The notes under the pieces are model-generated. The model did no database searches. It had not been told where the DNA came from and was given only the letters and a program-made list of their open reading frames with translations. From the NCBI RefSeq assembly GCF_002159085.1, contig NZ_LZRU01000024.1, positions 1 to 64,000 on the forward strand: a stretch of 64,000 nt of DNA. Direction: 5' to 3'. Shown piece after piece: positions 43,930-51,950 of this stretch. The position numbers and the translations under genes are program-made. Numbering within the stretch: the first letter of the stretch is position 1; every line of letters starts with the position of its first letter. This DNA is from Thermobacillus sp. ZCTH02-B1. GTDB lineage: Bacteria; Bacillota; Bacilli; Paenibacillales; Paenibacillaceae.

Positions 43930-45212
43930 CGGACGGGAAGATGACGCGCTGGACGCCCGTCCGCCTGCTCCTTTCGCGGATTGTCCGTTTCCTCAGGGAG
44001 CAGTACCGGATCTGGGGGACCGCCCTGGACTGGACGGTGCTGCTCTACATCGCCGTGCCCGGACTGTGGATGCTGGGCGGGCTCTGGCTCGAGATGCTGC
44101 GCGAGCCGCCGGATTGGCTCGCGGCGATTCCCGCGGAGCTTGCGCCGCCGCTTCTGGCGCTGCTCCTGTTCAAAGGGCGGCTGCGCACGTTCCGGGAAGA
44201 GGCGGACGTGCTGACGCTGCTGCAGCGAGGGAGCTGGATCCGGACGCTGAAGCTCGGAGGCGCCGTCTACACGCTGCTCGCCATGGCGATCTCGACCGCC
44301 CTGACGTTCGCGTTACTGCTGCCGTGGCTGCGGCTCCATGGCGCGTTCGACGCGGGCGGCCTTGCGCTGTGGGCGGCGTTCACGCTGGCCTGCCGGCTGC
44401 TGGCGGCCGCCGCCCGCAGGCTGGTCGATTCCCTGCTGCGCGGACGGAAGCGGGGGGCGGCGCACGTAGCGCTCGCGGCCGCTCTGGTTGCGTTGTATGC
44501 GGGGGTGGTGCCGGCGTCGGACGGCCGTGCCGGGATGCTCGGCGCGTGCACGGCGGCCGCGTTTGCCGGAGGGGCGGCGGCGGTCGGCGCCCTGCTGCGG
44601 CTGCGCGGCGGCCACGAGGCGGATCTTCGGGCGGAGCTGCGCGCCCGTACGGCGGCCGCCGGTCTTCTGGTGTCCGCCGCCGGCGTCGAGCGGAAGCCGG
44701 AGCCGATCTTCCGTCGTCCGCTTTTGTTCCCGCGCTCGGGGCGAATCCTGCGGGCTTCGGATCCGGGAGCGGTGCTGGCCGAGATGCGGATCAAATCCTT
44801 TCTCCGCAGGTCGCCGGTGCCGGGATTCCGGCTTGTCGCGGTTCCGACGGTTGCGCTGGCCGCCGTTCCGGACCGGCTGGCTCCCCTGCTTGCGGCCATC
44901 CTCATGGCGATGATCGCGTCCTGGCTGCAGCGGGATTTCAGGGAATGGATGGACGAGCCGTACCTCGCGCAGTTCCGCTGGAAAGAGGCGGATGTGCGGC
45001 GCGGCGCTTCGCTGTCGCGGTTCCGGCTGATGCTGCCGGCCGCCGCGTGGTTCGCGGGCGTCGCCGGCTGGCGGTTGGCCGGCTGGGCCGGGCTGGCGGC
45101 GGCCGTCCCGCTGGGCATCTGCCTCTGGGTGATGATCAACGGGTTCATGCACGATCTGCCGGCCGTGAAGCCGCGTCCCGCGGATACGGCGGAGCGGGAC
45201 GCCGATGCCTGA
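43926..45212 (+). CDS. ecsB: ABC transporter permease EcsB
   Basis: A 428-residue membrane protein with eight or more hydrophobic helices in a pattern like EcsB. An amphipathic N-terminus (LLLSRIVRFLREQYRIWGTALDWTVLLYIAVPGLWML) leads into paired helices with Arg-rich loops. The conserved WLQRDFREWMDEPYLAQFRWKEADVRRGASLSRF lies near residue 340. It is translationally coupled to ecsA by a four-base overlap. EcsC is not present. The 3' end overlaps nothing functional; the next supported gene starts 230 bases later. Confidence 0.83.
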   Translation: MTDGKMTRWTPVRLLLSRIVRFLREQYRIWGTALDWTVLLYIAVPGLWMLGGLWLEMLREPPDWLAAIPAELAPPLLALLLFKGRLRTFREEADVLTLLQRGSWIRTLKLGGAVYTLLAMAISTALTFALLLPWLRLHGAFDAGGLALWAAFTLACRLLAAAARRLVDSLLRGRKRGAAHVALAAALVALYAGVVPASDGRAGMLGACTAAAFAGGAAAVGALLRLRGGHEADLRAELRARTAAAGLLVSAAGVERKPEPIFRRPLLFPRSGRILRASDPGAVLAEMRIKSFLRRSPVPGFRLVAVPTVALAAVPDRLAPLLAAILMAMIASWLQRDFREWMDEPYLAQFRWKEADVRRGASLSRFRLMLPAAAWFAGVAGWRLAGWAGLAAAVPLGICLWVMINGFMHDLPAVKPRPADTAERDADA

Positions 45213-45441
45213 GACGGCGTTCGCCGGTTTCGTACAGTCAAGGCGGGTGCGGACGCCAGGCGGTTTCGCAAGCCGGAACCGGCGAAGGTTTATGCGGCGG
45301 ATGCGGATGGCGATGGACCGGATGGACGATCGGCCGTTCGGCATGCGTGAGAAGCGGATGTCCGCGTCCGGCGGGTATGTTTTAGGCGCGATCGGGGAAA
45401 GGTATAGCCGCCATCACATCCAAGACGGGAGGAACCTGCAC

Positions 45442-45741
45442 ATGGCGCGCCGAGGCGGAGTCCGGTTTGATTTCCCCGACGAGCACCAGGCGTCCCTCGC
45501 GTTCTCCTTGCTGCAGGAGCTCGGCTACGAGCCGAAGCGGCGGGGACGGGAAGTCGAGATCCGGCTCGACGGCAACGACCTGGTGTCGGCGATCGAGATC
45601 GCGGCGGCCCACGGCGGCGAGCTGGCCGGAGCGGGAACGGGCGCGGAAGATTCGCTCGAAGCGGCCTACGGCCTCGACGAGATTCCGATTCCGGCGCACA
45701 GGGTCCCGCACAGGGTCGAGCCGGAGCAGCCGGAAGCGTGA
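45442..45741 (+). CDS. Hypothetical protein (99 aa)
   Basis: The family is not recognised. The first 65 residues have a strand-helix-strand pattern (GVRFDFPDEHQASLAFSLLQELGYEPKRRGREVEIRLDGNDLVSAIEIAAAHGGEL) reminiscent of small ferredoxin-like folds. The tail is Pro/Glu/His-rich. GGGAGG lies nine bases before the ATG at 45442; the frame continues upstream without a site. Tandem repeats begin directly after its stop codon. Confidence 0.6.
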   Translation: MARRGGVRFDFPDEHQASLAFSLLQELGYEPKRRGREVEIRLDGNDLVSAIEIAAAHGGELAGAGTGAEDSLEAAYGLDEIPIPAHRVPHRVEPEQPEA

Positions 45742-45742
45742 C

Positions 45743-45835
45743 GCCGGCGAGGAACGAAGCATCGCCGGATGAGCCGGCGGGAAGCGAACCATCTCCGGGA
45801 TGAGCCGGCGCGGGGCGAAGAACCGCCGGGAATGC
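45743..45835. repeat. Three tandem ~31-bp imperfect repeats after the 99-aa gene
   Basis: Units starting GCCGGCG at 45743, 45773 and 45804 share the frame GCCGGCG-GG-CGAA-CATC-CCGG-ATGA. They begin one base after the TGA stop of the preceding gene. Confidence 0.7.
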
Positions 45836-45958
45836 GCCGCGGGACTGCACGGATGCCGGGATTCACATGACCGGGCCTGCCGGAATTGCTCCGGACGGCC
45901 TTCAATTTTTCCGGCCGGAACAGAAACCGGGTATGGGATGACGGGTCATGGCGGGTGT

Positions 45959-46096
45959 ATGATAGGGGAAATCAAAACTTTGCGATATCTGCTGTTCGCC
46001 GGGGCGGTCCTGTCCGTCATTCCCGTGGTGATCCTGTTCTTCTTCTGCCGGCGTCTGTTCGTGGAAGGCATGATGCAGGGCGGAATCAAAGGTTGA
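45959..46096 (+). pseudogene. C-terminal remnant of a carbohydrate ABC transporter permease
   Basis: The 45-residue frame reads IKTLRYLLFAGAVLSVIPVV then ILFFFCRRLFVEGMMQGGIKG and stop. This is the usual closing helix of MalG/LplC-type sugar permeases, which typically end in P-x-I-x-F-x-x-x-(Q/C)(R/K)-x-F-x-x-G-x-x-x-G-x-(V/I)KG. The other 240 or so residues of such a permease are missing upstream. A strong terminator follows, as at the end of a former operon. The solute-binding gene and fragment at 38567 and 41575 lie on the same strand. Confidence 0.75.
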
Positions 46097-46104
46097 CGGA
46101 CGTG

Positions 46105-46164
46105 CCGGATGAACGGGTTGCGGCGGCCGTGTCGGGTGCCGGAAACGTTCATCCGGTTCTTTTT
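46105..46164 (+). terminator. Terminator after the permease remnant
   Basis: CCGGATGAACG (46105-46115) pairs with CGTTCATCCGG (46146-46156) and is followed by TTCTTTTTA. The T-run touches the end of the truncated flavoprotein gene on the other strand. Confidence 0.8.
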
Positions 46165-46618
46165 ATGTCCGGCATTGGTCACTCCGCCGCCCGTCCGCCG
46201 GCCGCGAGCTCCGCGGCGCGACCGGGTGGTTCGTCCGGAGGTCGACGCTGAGCTCCCGCGCCCGGCCGACGAGCGCCCGGACGACCGTCTTCGCGCTGTC
46301 CGTCACGGGGAACATCCGGCCGTCGTCCTCCTCTTTCAGCCGGATGCCGAGGTTTTCGAAGAAGGCGATGATGTCCCGGTTCGAAAACACCGACAGCGCG
46401 CTGTACAGGAACCGGCCTCCGCCCGGAATGTGCCGGATCAGCTCGTCCAGCGGCTTTGCGTTCGTGACGTTGCAGCGGCCGCCGCCCGAGATGGCCAGCT
46501 TGCGGCCGGGCTTGTGCCCTTTGTCGAGCAGAATCACGCGGGCGCCGCGTTCCGCCGCCGCGATCGAGGCCATGAGGCCGGACGGACCGCCGCCGACGAC
46601 CAGGATGTCCGCGTCCAT
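46163..46618 (-). pseudogene. Truncated HI0933-type NAD(P)/FAD-dependent oxidoreductase
   Basis: The first 130 residues clearly belong to the HI0933/YtfP flavoprotein family. [53 protein letters not shown] contains the dinucleotide-binding GxGxxG and the family's [42 protein letters not shown] follows. Full proteins are about 400-420 residues; this frame ends at 151, with the last 20 residues unlike the family. The FAD site is kept but the substrate domain is gone. AAGGAGG precedes the ATG, so it may still be translated. The breakpoint lies next to the permease remnant. Confidence 0.8.
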
Positions 46619-46757
46619 TTCCTGCGCAGCCTCCTTCGGATCGCCGCCGGACTTGCCAGCGGTTCAGACTGAAAGCGATAATGATCATAGTGGAATTCGG
46701 CTCCGATTGCAAAAGGGTTTCCACCGACGTTCCGGCTTTCGACAGGAGGTCATCGGG

Positions 46758-47621
46758 ATGGAGCTTGTGACGGAAACGCTTGTCCTGCCGACGGAAGACG
46801 GTGTCCGTCTGCATGTCCGCTCCTGGCTGCCTTCCGGCGTGGCGCGCGGCGTCGTCTGCATCGTGCACGGCATGGGCGAGCACGGCGGCCGCTACGCGCC
46901 CGTGGCGGAGGCGCTCGTCCGGGCCGGGCTTGCGGTCTACGCCGTCGACCAGCGCGGCCACGGGCTGACGCCGGGCAAGCGGGGGCACGCGCCTTCCGCC
47001 GAGCGGCTCGCGCTGGACGTCGCCCGTTTCATCGGCATGGCCGGCGCCCGTCACCCGGGATTGCCGGTTTTCCTGTACGGCCACAGCATGGGAGGCAACA
47101 TCGCGCTGAGCTGTGCGATCCGCTGCCGGCCGCCGGTCGCCGGGCTCATTCTGACGAGCCCTTGGCTGAGGCTCGCCTTCGACCCGCCGGCGATGAAACT
47201 GTGGATCGGCCGCATCGCCTCGCGGGTCTGGCCGAAGCTCACGATGTCGACGGGGCTGGGCGGCTCGCTGTATCGCAATCCCGCGCAGAGCGAGGCGGAC
47301 AGCCGGGATCCGCTGCTGCACAACCGGATTTCGGCGGCGATGTTTTTCTCCGTCCGGGACGAGGGGGAACGGTCGCTCCGGGAAGCCCGGAGGGAGCTCC
47401 GGGTGCCGGTGCTGCTCATGCACGGGACGGAGGACACGGTGACATCGTTCGCCGCGAGCCGGGAGCTCGCGGAAACGTTGCGCGAACGGTGCGAGTTCGT
47501 CCCGTGGGAAGGCGGCTGGCACGAGCTGCACAACGACAGGGACCGGGAGGAAGTGCTGGAGCGGATCATCGGCTGGATCGACGGCCGGATCCGGGAGTGG
47601 AGCGGCCGGGACGGCGGGTGA
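46758..47621 (+). CDS. Alpha/beta hydrolase, monoacylglycerol-lipase-like
   Basis: The 287-residue soluble serine hydrolase has IVHGMGEHGGRYAPVAEAL (oxyanion region) and YAVDQRGHGLTPGKRGHA. The nucleophile elbow is LYGHSMGGNIAL, the acid follows VPVLLMHGTEDTVTSF, and the catalytic His is in GGWHELHNDRDRE. These match the monoacylglycerol lipase / lysophospholipase branch. AGGAGG lies nine bases before the ATG. No signal peptide is present. It is not in an evident operon. Confidence 0.87.
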   Translation: MELVTETLVLPTEDGVRLHVRSWLPSGVARGVVCIVHGMGEHGGRYAPVAEALVRAGLAVYAVDQRGHGLTPGKRGHAPSAERLALDVARFIGMAGARHPGLPVFLYGHSMGGNIALSCAIRCRPPVAGLILTSPWLRLAFDPPAMKLWIGRIASRVWPKLTMSTGLGGSLYRNPAQSEADSRDPLLHNRISAAMFFSVRDEGERSLREARRELRVPVLLMHGTEDTVTSFAASRELAETLRERCEFVPWEGGWHELHNDRDREEVLERIIGWIDGRIREWSGRDGG

Positions 47622-47779
47622 AGTCCGGACCGGCGGAGGCCGGTGACCGCGGATTTGGCCGTCAGGGGATGCCGCGTCGCAGGGTGTGTGGGCGATTCCG
47701 GGGGCGCAACGAAGTGCCGCGTTGCGAAGGCACCCGCGAGGTGCGGCGACGGGAAGATGTGGAGAAGGGAAGAGCGGAT

Positions 47780-48805
47780 TTGCCGGAAGTCATCGAAATC
47801 GGCGGACTGGCGCTGAACGGCATGATGCTTACCGCGCTCATCTCGGCGTTTGCCGGGTACGGGGCGCTGTGGTTGTGGAAGGTGCGGGCGCGCGGCAGCC
47901 GGTCCGGACCGTGGGGCGATCTTGCGGTCGGGGCCGCGGCGATCGCCATTTTCGTCTGGAAATTCGGCGTGCTGTTCCGCGATCCCTCGATCCTGCTGGA
48001 ACAGCCGCGCCTGCTGTTTGTCGTCATCGGATCGGGCGCGGAAGCCTACGCCGGGGTGACCGCCGCCGGACTGTTCTGGATCTGGCAGGCGCGCCGCATG
48101 GGAGTGGGAATGCTCCGGGCGCTCGACGCGTTGGCGGTATCGGCGGCGGGCGGGCTGCTGGCCTGGAACCTGCTGTCGGCGCCGGAATACCGGTGGGGTT
48201 ATGCGCTGGTGTGCGCGGCGCTGCTCGCGCTGTTGATCGGCCGCCGCGCGCCGGAAGCGGACCGGACCGCAGGACGCACGGAAGGTGCGGAAAGCCGGAC
48301 GTTCCATGCGGAACCGGCGAAAGGGGAAGCGTCGGAAACGTACGGGCGACCGGAGACGGATGCGGCAAAGGCTGCCGCAAGCGGGGACGGAGAGGCGGCC
48401 GCGCTCGCCGGCTATGTGCTCGGCGCGGGCTGCCTCGCGGTCAGCCTGTTCGCCGAGCCGGCGCCCTGGGTCAGGCCGCCCGAACGGTTCGGGCTGACGA
48501 GCACGCAGCTCATCTTCATCGCCGCCGGACTTGCCGCCGCGGCGTTGGATGTGTACCGGGCGAGAGCCGGCCGGAAAGGACGCACATTCGACGCCCGTCA
48601 GGATAATGCCGGTCTCCGGGGGAATACTAGCCCCGGAAGGAGGCTCTTGCAGATGGGCGAACAGCAGGATCGGCGCGAGCGCAAGGACGAGACGTACGGC
48701 GGTCCGAGCGCAGACGGCCGGAACCGAAAGGACCGCGCGCCGTCGGACCCGGCCGGCGCGGGCTTCGACAAGAAAAACGACGGACCGAACCGGCCGTCCG
48801 TCTGA
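47780..48805 (+). CDS. Multi-helix membrane protein with hydrophilic tail
   Basis: From a TTG at 47780 (GAAGGGAAGAG upstream) the frame encodes 341 residues. Residues 1-150 and 200-255 hold seven or so hydrophobic helices; a charged loop lies between. DPSILLEQPRLLFVVIGSGAEAYAGVTAAGLFWIWQARR faintly recalls prolipoprotein diacylglyceryl transferase, but the catalytic signature is not evident, so I call no enzyme. The last 50 residues are hydrophilic and preceded in frame by GGAAGGAGG and ATG at 48653. They may therefore be made separately. Confidence 0.6.
   Translation: MPEVIEIGGLALNGMMLTALISAFAGYGALWLWKVRARGSRSGPWGDLAVGAAAIAIFVWKFGVLFRDPSILLEQPRLLFVVIGSGAEAYAGVTAAGLFWIWQARRMGVGMLRALDALAVSAAGGLLAWNLLSAPEYRWGYALVCAALLALLIGRRAPEADRTAGRTEGAESRTFHAEPAKGEASETYGRPETDAAKAAASGDGEAAALAGYVLGAGCLAVSLFAEPAPWVRPPERFGLTSTQLIFIAAGLAAAALDVYRARAGRKGRTFDARQDNAGLRGNTSPGRRLLQMGEQQDRRERKDETYGGPSADGRNRKDRAPSDPAGAGFDKKNDGPNRPSV
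48653..48805 (+). CDS. Possible separate small protein from an in-frame internal start
   Basis: GGAAGGAGG ends eight to nine bases before an ATG at 48653 in the same frame as the membrane protein. It would give a 50-residue, highly charged, Asp/Arg/Gly-rich product (MGEQQDRRERKDETYGG...). Small hydrophilic proteins of this kind are common beside spore genes in Bacillales, but the identity is unknown. The upstream membrane protein has no stop codon between, so this may instead be its tail. Confidence 0.4.
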   Translation: MGEQQDRRERKDETYGGPSADGRNRKDRAPSDPAGAGFDKKNDGPNRPSV

Positions 48806-48820
48806 AGCGGGGTGAGCTCC

Positions 48821-49351
48821 ATGGACCGGCAACCGGGGAACGGAAACGATGCCGGGCGGCATCCGGAGGAGCGGCCGGCCGCGGGTTCCGGGCCGGAGAT
48901 GCGCCACCCTGATCCGCAATCCGGACAGCGGGGGCGTACGGACGGAACCAAGGCCGGGAAAAGGGTCTCGCTGAACGGAACCGGCGATCCGGAACTCGAT
49001 CCGTTCGAGATCAACTTCCTGCCCGAGTTCCGCGTCGGACGGGGACCGCGCGGGCCGTTCGTGAACGAGCACGGCGTCGTGATCGGCGACCACGAATACG
49101 CGTCGCCGAACTCGCCGCTCGAGAATTGGTCGAAGGACACGGACCCCGCCGTCATGAGCGGCGACCAATGGGTGCATCCGTTCAAGGACATCGGCTTCCG
49201 TACCGCGGAGAACCGGATGCTGTTCGAGGAGGGCATCCCGCCGCAGGCCGGCATTTTCATGCATCCCGACAAGGATGCGGCTTACAAGGCTTTCCGGACG
49301 GACGATCCCGCCGGCGGGCGGTCCCAACCGGAGAAGGAACGGCCGGAGTGA
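48821..49351 (+). CDS. DUF3905-like hypothetical protein
   Basis: The 176-residue soluble protein has a disordered, charged N-terminus of about 55 residues. A well-ordered core follows: LDPFEINFLPEFRVGRGPRGPFVNEHGVVIGDHEYASPNSPLENWSKDTDPAVMSGDQWVHPFKDIGFRTAENRMLFEEG. This resembles the DUF3905 family of Bacillales, named from memory and not verified. The function is unknown. The ATG at 48821 has GGGGTGAG just upstream; a GTG at 48812 is also in frame. It follows the preceding gene closely and ends at a terminator. Confidence 0.65.
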   Translation: MDRQPGNGNDAGRHPEERPAAGSGPEMRHPDPQSGQRGRTDGTKAGKRVSLNGTGDPELDPFEINFLPEFRVGRGPRGPFVNEHGVVIGDHEYASPNSPLENWSKDTDPAVMSGDQWVHPFKDIGFRTAENRMLFEEGIPPQAGIFMHPDKDAAYKAFRTDDPAGGRSQPEKERPE

Positions 49352-49410
49352 CGGAACCGAACCGCATGGGCGCGTCGCCAATCAACCGCACCGGACCGAC
49401 CGACGGTCCC

Positions 49411-49445
49411 GACCGGACCGGCGGAAGGTCCGGTTGCTTTTCTTC
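49411..49445 (+). terminator. Terminator after the DUF3905-like gene
   Basis: GACCGGACC pairs with GGTCCGGTT around GGCGGAA, followed by GCTTTTCTT. Confidence 0.65.
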
Positions 49446-49461
49446 AGCCGCTGCCCGGGGG

Positions 49462-49467
49462 TATAAT
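49462..49467 (+). promoter_or_regulatory. -10 element of the bacilliredoxin gene
   Basis: A perfect TATAAT lies 35 bases before the brx start. No good -35 hexamer is found at 16-18 bases, so the promoter may be weak or need an activator. Confidence 0.45.
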
Positions 49468-49502
49468 AGTTACCAAACCCCGCTGGAGGAGTGAAAGCAC
49501 TC

Positions 49503-49937
49503 ATGTCGATGTCGTTCGAACGATATATGCTGGACATGATTCAGCCGATGCGCGACGAGCTGACCAGCATCGGATTCAAGGAGCTCAGAACGCCGGAGGA
49601 AGTGGAGGAGCATCTGCCGAACGCGAAGGGCACGGCGCTGGTGTTCGTGAACTCGGTGTGCGGCTGCGCCGGCGGCCTGGCGCGTCCGGCCGTGCGGCTC
49701 GCGCTGCAGCATGAAGTGAAGCCGGATCACCTGTTCACCGTGTTTGCCGGCCAGGACAAGGAGGCGACGGCGAAGGCCCGCGAATATTTCGCGCCGTATC
49801 CGCCGTCCTCGCCGTCGATGGCCCTGATGAAAGACGGCGAGCTGGTCCATTTCATCGAGCGTCACCAGATCGAGTACCGTACCGTCGAAGAGATCGCGGC
49901 GGACCTGATCGCGGCGTTCGAGGAGCATTGCCGCTGA
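49503..49937 (+). CDS. brxB: Bacilliredoxin BrxA/BrxB family protein
   Basis: The thioredoxin-like protein removes bacillithiol from S-bacillithiolated proteins after oxidative stress. The 144-residue product has the unusual active site VNSVCGCAGGLARPA (CGC) and the family's N-terminal YMLDMIQPMRDELTSIGFKEL. FTVFAGQDKEATAKAREYFAPYPPSSPSMALMKDGELVHFIERHQIEYR follows. The ATG at 49503 has GGAGGAG eleven bases upstream; the GTG at 49491 is too close to it. Assignment to BrxB rather than BrxA is not certain. nadE follows closely. Confidence 0.9.
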   Translation: MSMSFERYMLDMIQPMRDELTSIGFKELRTPEEVEEHLPNAKGTALVFVNSVCGCAGGLARPAVRLALQHEVKPDHLFTVFAGQDKEATAKAREYFAPYPPSSPSMALMKDGELVHFIERHQIEYRTVEEIAADLIAAFEEHCR

Positions 49938-49957
49938 GGGCGCCGGGGGCGGACGGC

Positions 49958-50767
49958 ATGGGGATGCAGCAGGAGATCATCGCCGCGCTCGGCGTGAAGC
50001 CGCAGATCGACGTTGAAGAGGAAATCCGCCGGCGCGTGGATTTCCTCAAGGAATACGTGAAGAAGGCCGGGGCCTCCGGCCTGCTGATCGCGATCAGCGG
50101 CGGCGTCGACAGCGCGACGGCGGCCGCCCTGTGCAAGCGGGCGACGGACGAGCTGACGGCGGAGACGGGCCGGGAATACATGACGCTCGGCGTGTTCCAG
50201 CCCTACCATACGCAGGAGGACATCGAGGACAGCTATCTCGTGGCGAAGGCTCTCGGCCTGAAGTACACGGTCGAGACGCAGATCGGAGACGCGGTGGACG
50301 GGATCGCGCTGGAAGCCGAACGGGCGTTCAAGGCGATCGGCCGGCCGCGCCATCTGAGCAAGGAAGCGAAGGGCAACACGAAGGCGCGCACGCGGATGGT
50401 CGTCCAGTACGCGCTTGCGTTCGATCTGAATCTGCTCGTCGTCGGCACGGACCACGCGTCCGAGGCGATCACCGGATTTTACACGAAATGGGGCGACGGC
50501 GCGGTCGACCTGACGCCGCTCAGCACGTTGAACAAGCGCCAGGTGCGGCAGCTCGCCCGGGCGCTCGGCGTTCCGGAGAAGATCATCAACAAGACGCCGA
50601 CCGCCGGTCTGTGGGAAGGGCAGACCGACGAGGGCGAACTCGGCATATCGTATGAGGACAACAGCGACTATCTCGAAGGCAAGGCGATCGATCCGAAGAT
50701 TGCGGCCGAGCTCGAGCGGCGGTATCTCGCCACCGAGCACAAGCGCAAGCCGATCCCCGGCATCTGA
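49958..50767 (+). CDS. nadE: NH3-dependent NAD(+) synthetase
   Basis: NadE amidates nicotinic acid adenine dinucleotide to NAD. The 269-residue protein is the ammonia-dependent form with no glutaminase domain. The ATP pyrophosphatase loop is LLIAISGGVDSATAAALCK. GNTKARTRMVVQYALAFDLNLLVVGTDHASEAITGFYTKWGDGAVDLTPLSTLNKRQVRQLA and KTPTAGLWEGQTDEGELG are family signatures. The ATG at 49958 is preferred, with CCGGGGGCGG upstream; ATGs two codons later or ten earlier are possible. It is probably cotranscribed with brxB and ends at a terminator. Confidence 0.95.
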   Translation: MGMQQEIIAALGVKPQIDVEEEIRRRVDFLKEYVKKAGASGLLIAISGGVDSATAAALCKRATDELTAETGREYMTLGVFQPYHTQEDIEDSYLVAKALGLKYTVETQIGDAVDGIALEAERAFKAIGRPRHLSKEAKGNTKARTRMVVQYALAFDLNLLVVGTDHASEAITGFYTKWGDGAVDLTPLSTLNKRQVRQLARALGVPEKIINKTPTAGLWEGQTDEGELGISYEDNSDYLEGKAIDPKIAAELERRYLATEHKRKPIPGI

Positions 50768-50801
50768 CGGAGACGCGCACGTGACCGGAATCGTTCTGCA
50801 C

Positions 50802-50840
50802 GGCCGTCGGCAGCTTTCAGGCTGCCGGCGGTCTTTTTTT
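50802..50840 (+). terminator. Terminator after nadE
   Basis: GGCCGTCGGCAGC pairs with GCTGCCGGCGGTC around TTTCAG, followed by TTTTTTT. Confidence 0.88.
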
Positions 50841-50854
50841 CCGCATTGCAGCGC

Positions 50855-50883
50855 TTGACATTTTGTCTCGAGGACATTATTTT
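50855..50883 (+). promoter_or_regulatory. Promoter of the mntABCD operon
   Basis: TTGACA (50855-50860) and TATTTT (50878-50883) are separated by 17 bases, about 100 bases before the mntA ATG. Confidence 0.7.
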
Positions 50884-50900
50884 TTAGTTGAGCCAAAAAG

Positions 50901-50915
50901 TTTACCTAAGGAAAA
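50901..50915 (+). promoter_or_regulatory. MntR-like operator
   Basis: TTTACCTAAGGAAAA is a near palindrome resembling the manganese-responsive MntR box (TTTGCCTTAAGGAAA type). It lies just downstream of the promoter, where a Mn-bound repressor would block transcription. Confidence 0.6.
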
Positions 50916-50981
50916 ATAGTTGTCCTCCAACATCATAGTTGCATGTCATCACAACTTGCGGGACGGGAGTGGAAAGAAGAT

Positions 50982-51944
50982 ATGCGAAAGCGGGGAACAG
51001 GCAAACGGACCGGGCTCGCGATCGCGCTGATCCTGATGGTGCTGCCGCTTGCGGCGTGCGGATCGGAAGCGGGCAGAGGCGGCTCGGACGGTTCGGGGGC
51101 GGACGGCGCCATCCGCGTCGTGACGACGATCGCCCAGATCGCCGAGCCGATCTCGGTCATCGGGGGAGACCGGGTGCATGTGGAAAGCCTGATGGGACCG
51201 GGCGTCGATCCGCATCTCTATCAGGCGTCTCAGGGCGATATCCGGAAACTGGAGCGTGCGGATATCATTTTCTGGAACGGGTTGCACCTCGAGGCGAACA
51301 TGCTGCGGGCGTTCGAAGAGATCGGCAGGAGCCGGCCCGTGCTGGCGGTCGGCGAGGCAATCCCGGAGGACCGGCTGCTCACCGACGAGACCGGAGCGGT
51401 CGACCCCCACGTCTGGTTCGACATCGATCTGTGGAAGATCGCGCTCGAAGCCTCCGTGGAGAAGCTCAAGGAGCTGTCTCCGGACGATGCGGAATGGTTC
51501 GAAGCGAACAAGCGGGAATATTTTGCGAAGCTGGATGGACTGAAGGAAGAGGCGATCGGCTGGATGTCGTCCATTCCGAAGGAGCGGCGGGTGCTCGTGA
51601 CGGCGCACGACGCGTTCGGCTACTTCGGGCGGATGCTGGACCTGGAAGTGGTCGGCCTGCAGGGGCTGAGCACGGAGGATGAAATCGGCCTGAGCGACAT
51701 CGAGCGCACGATCGACCTGCTCGTCGAAAGGCGGGTGCCGGCGGTGTTCGTCGAGAGCAGCATCAACCCGAAATCGATCGAGGCCGTCATCGAGGGCGCA
51801 AAGCAGCGCGGCGTCGACGTGAAGCTCGGGGGAGAGCTGTTCTCCGACGCGATGGGAGACGTCGGCACGGAGGAAGGCACGTATATCGGCATGTACCGGC
51901 ACAACGTCCGCACGATCCATCAAGCGTTGGCCGGAGAGGAGTGA
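50982..51944 (+). CDS. mntA: Manganese ABC transporter substrate-binding lipoprotein
   Basis: The 320-residue protein has a lipoprotein signal (lipobox LPLAAC) and a cluster A-I metal-binding body. VVTTIAQIAEPISVIGGDRVHVESLMGPGVDPHLYQAS and DPHVWFDIDLWKIALEA supply metal histidines. TAHDAFGYFGRMLDLEVVGLQGLSTEDEIGL and FVESSINPK follow, and the final Asp is in GELFSDAMG. No long His-rich loop typical of zinc-binding ZnuA is present, which, with the MntR-like box, favours manganese. The ATG at 50982 has GGAAAGAAG upstream. It is the first gene of four in the order of B. subtilis mntABCD. Confidence 0.88.
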   Translation: MRKRGTGKRTGLAIALILMVLPLAACGSEAGRGGSDGSGADGAIRVVTTIAQIAEPISVIGGDRVHVESLMGPGVDPHLYQASQGDIRKLERADIIFWNGLHLEANMLRAFEEIGRSRPVLAVGEAIPEDRLLTDETGAVDPHVWFDIDLWKIALEASVEKLKELSPDDAEWFEANKREYFAKLDGLKEEAIGWMSSIPKERRVLVTAHDAFGYFGRMLDLEVVGLQGLSTEDEIGLSDIERTIDLLVERRVPAVFVESSINPKSIEAVIEGAKQRGVDVKLGGELFSDAMGDVGTEEGTYIGMYRHNVRTIHQALAGEE

Positions 51945-51950
51945 TCGGAG

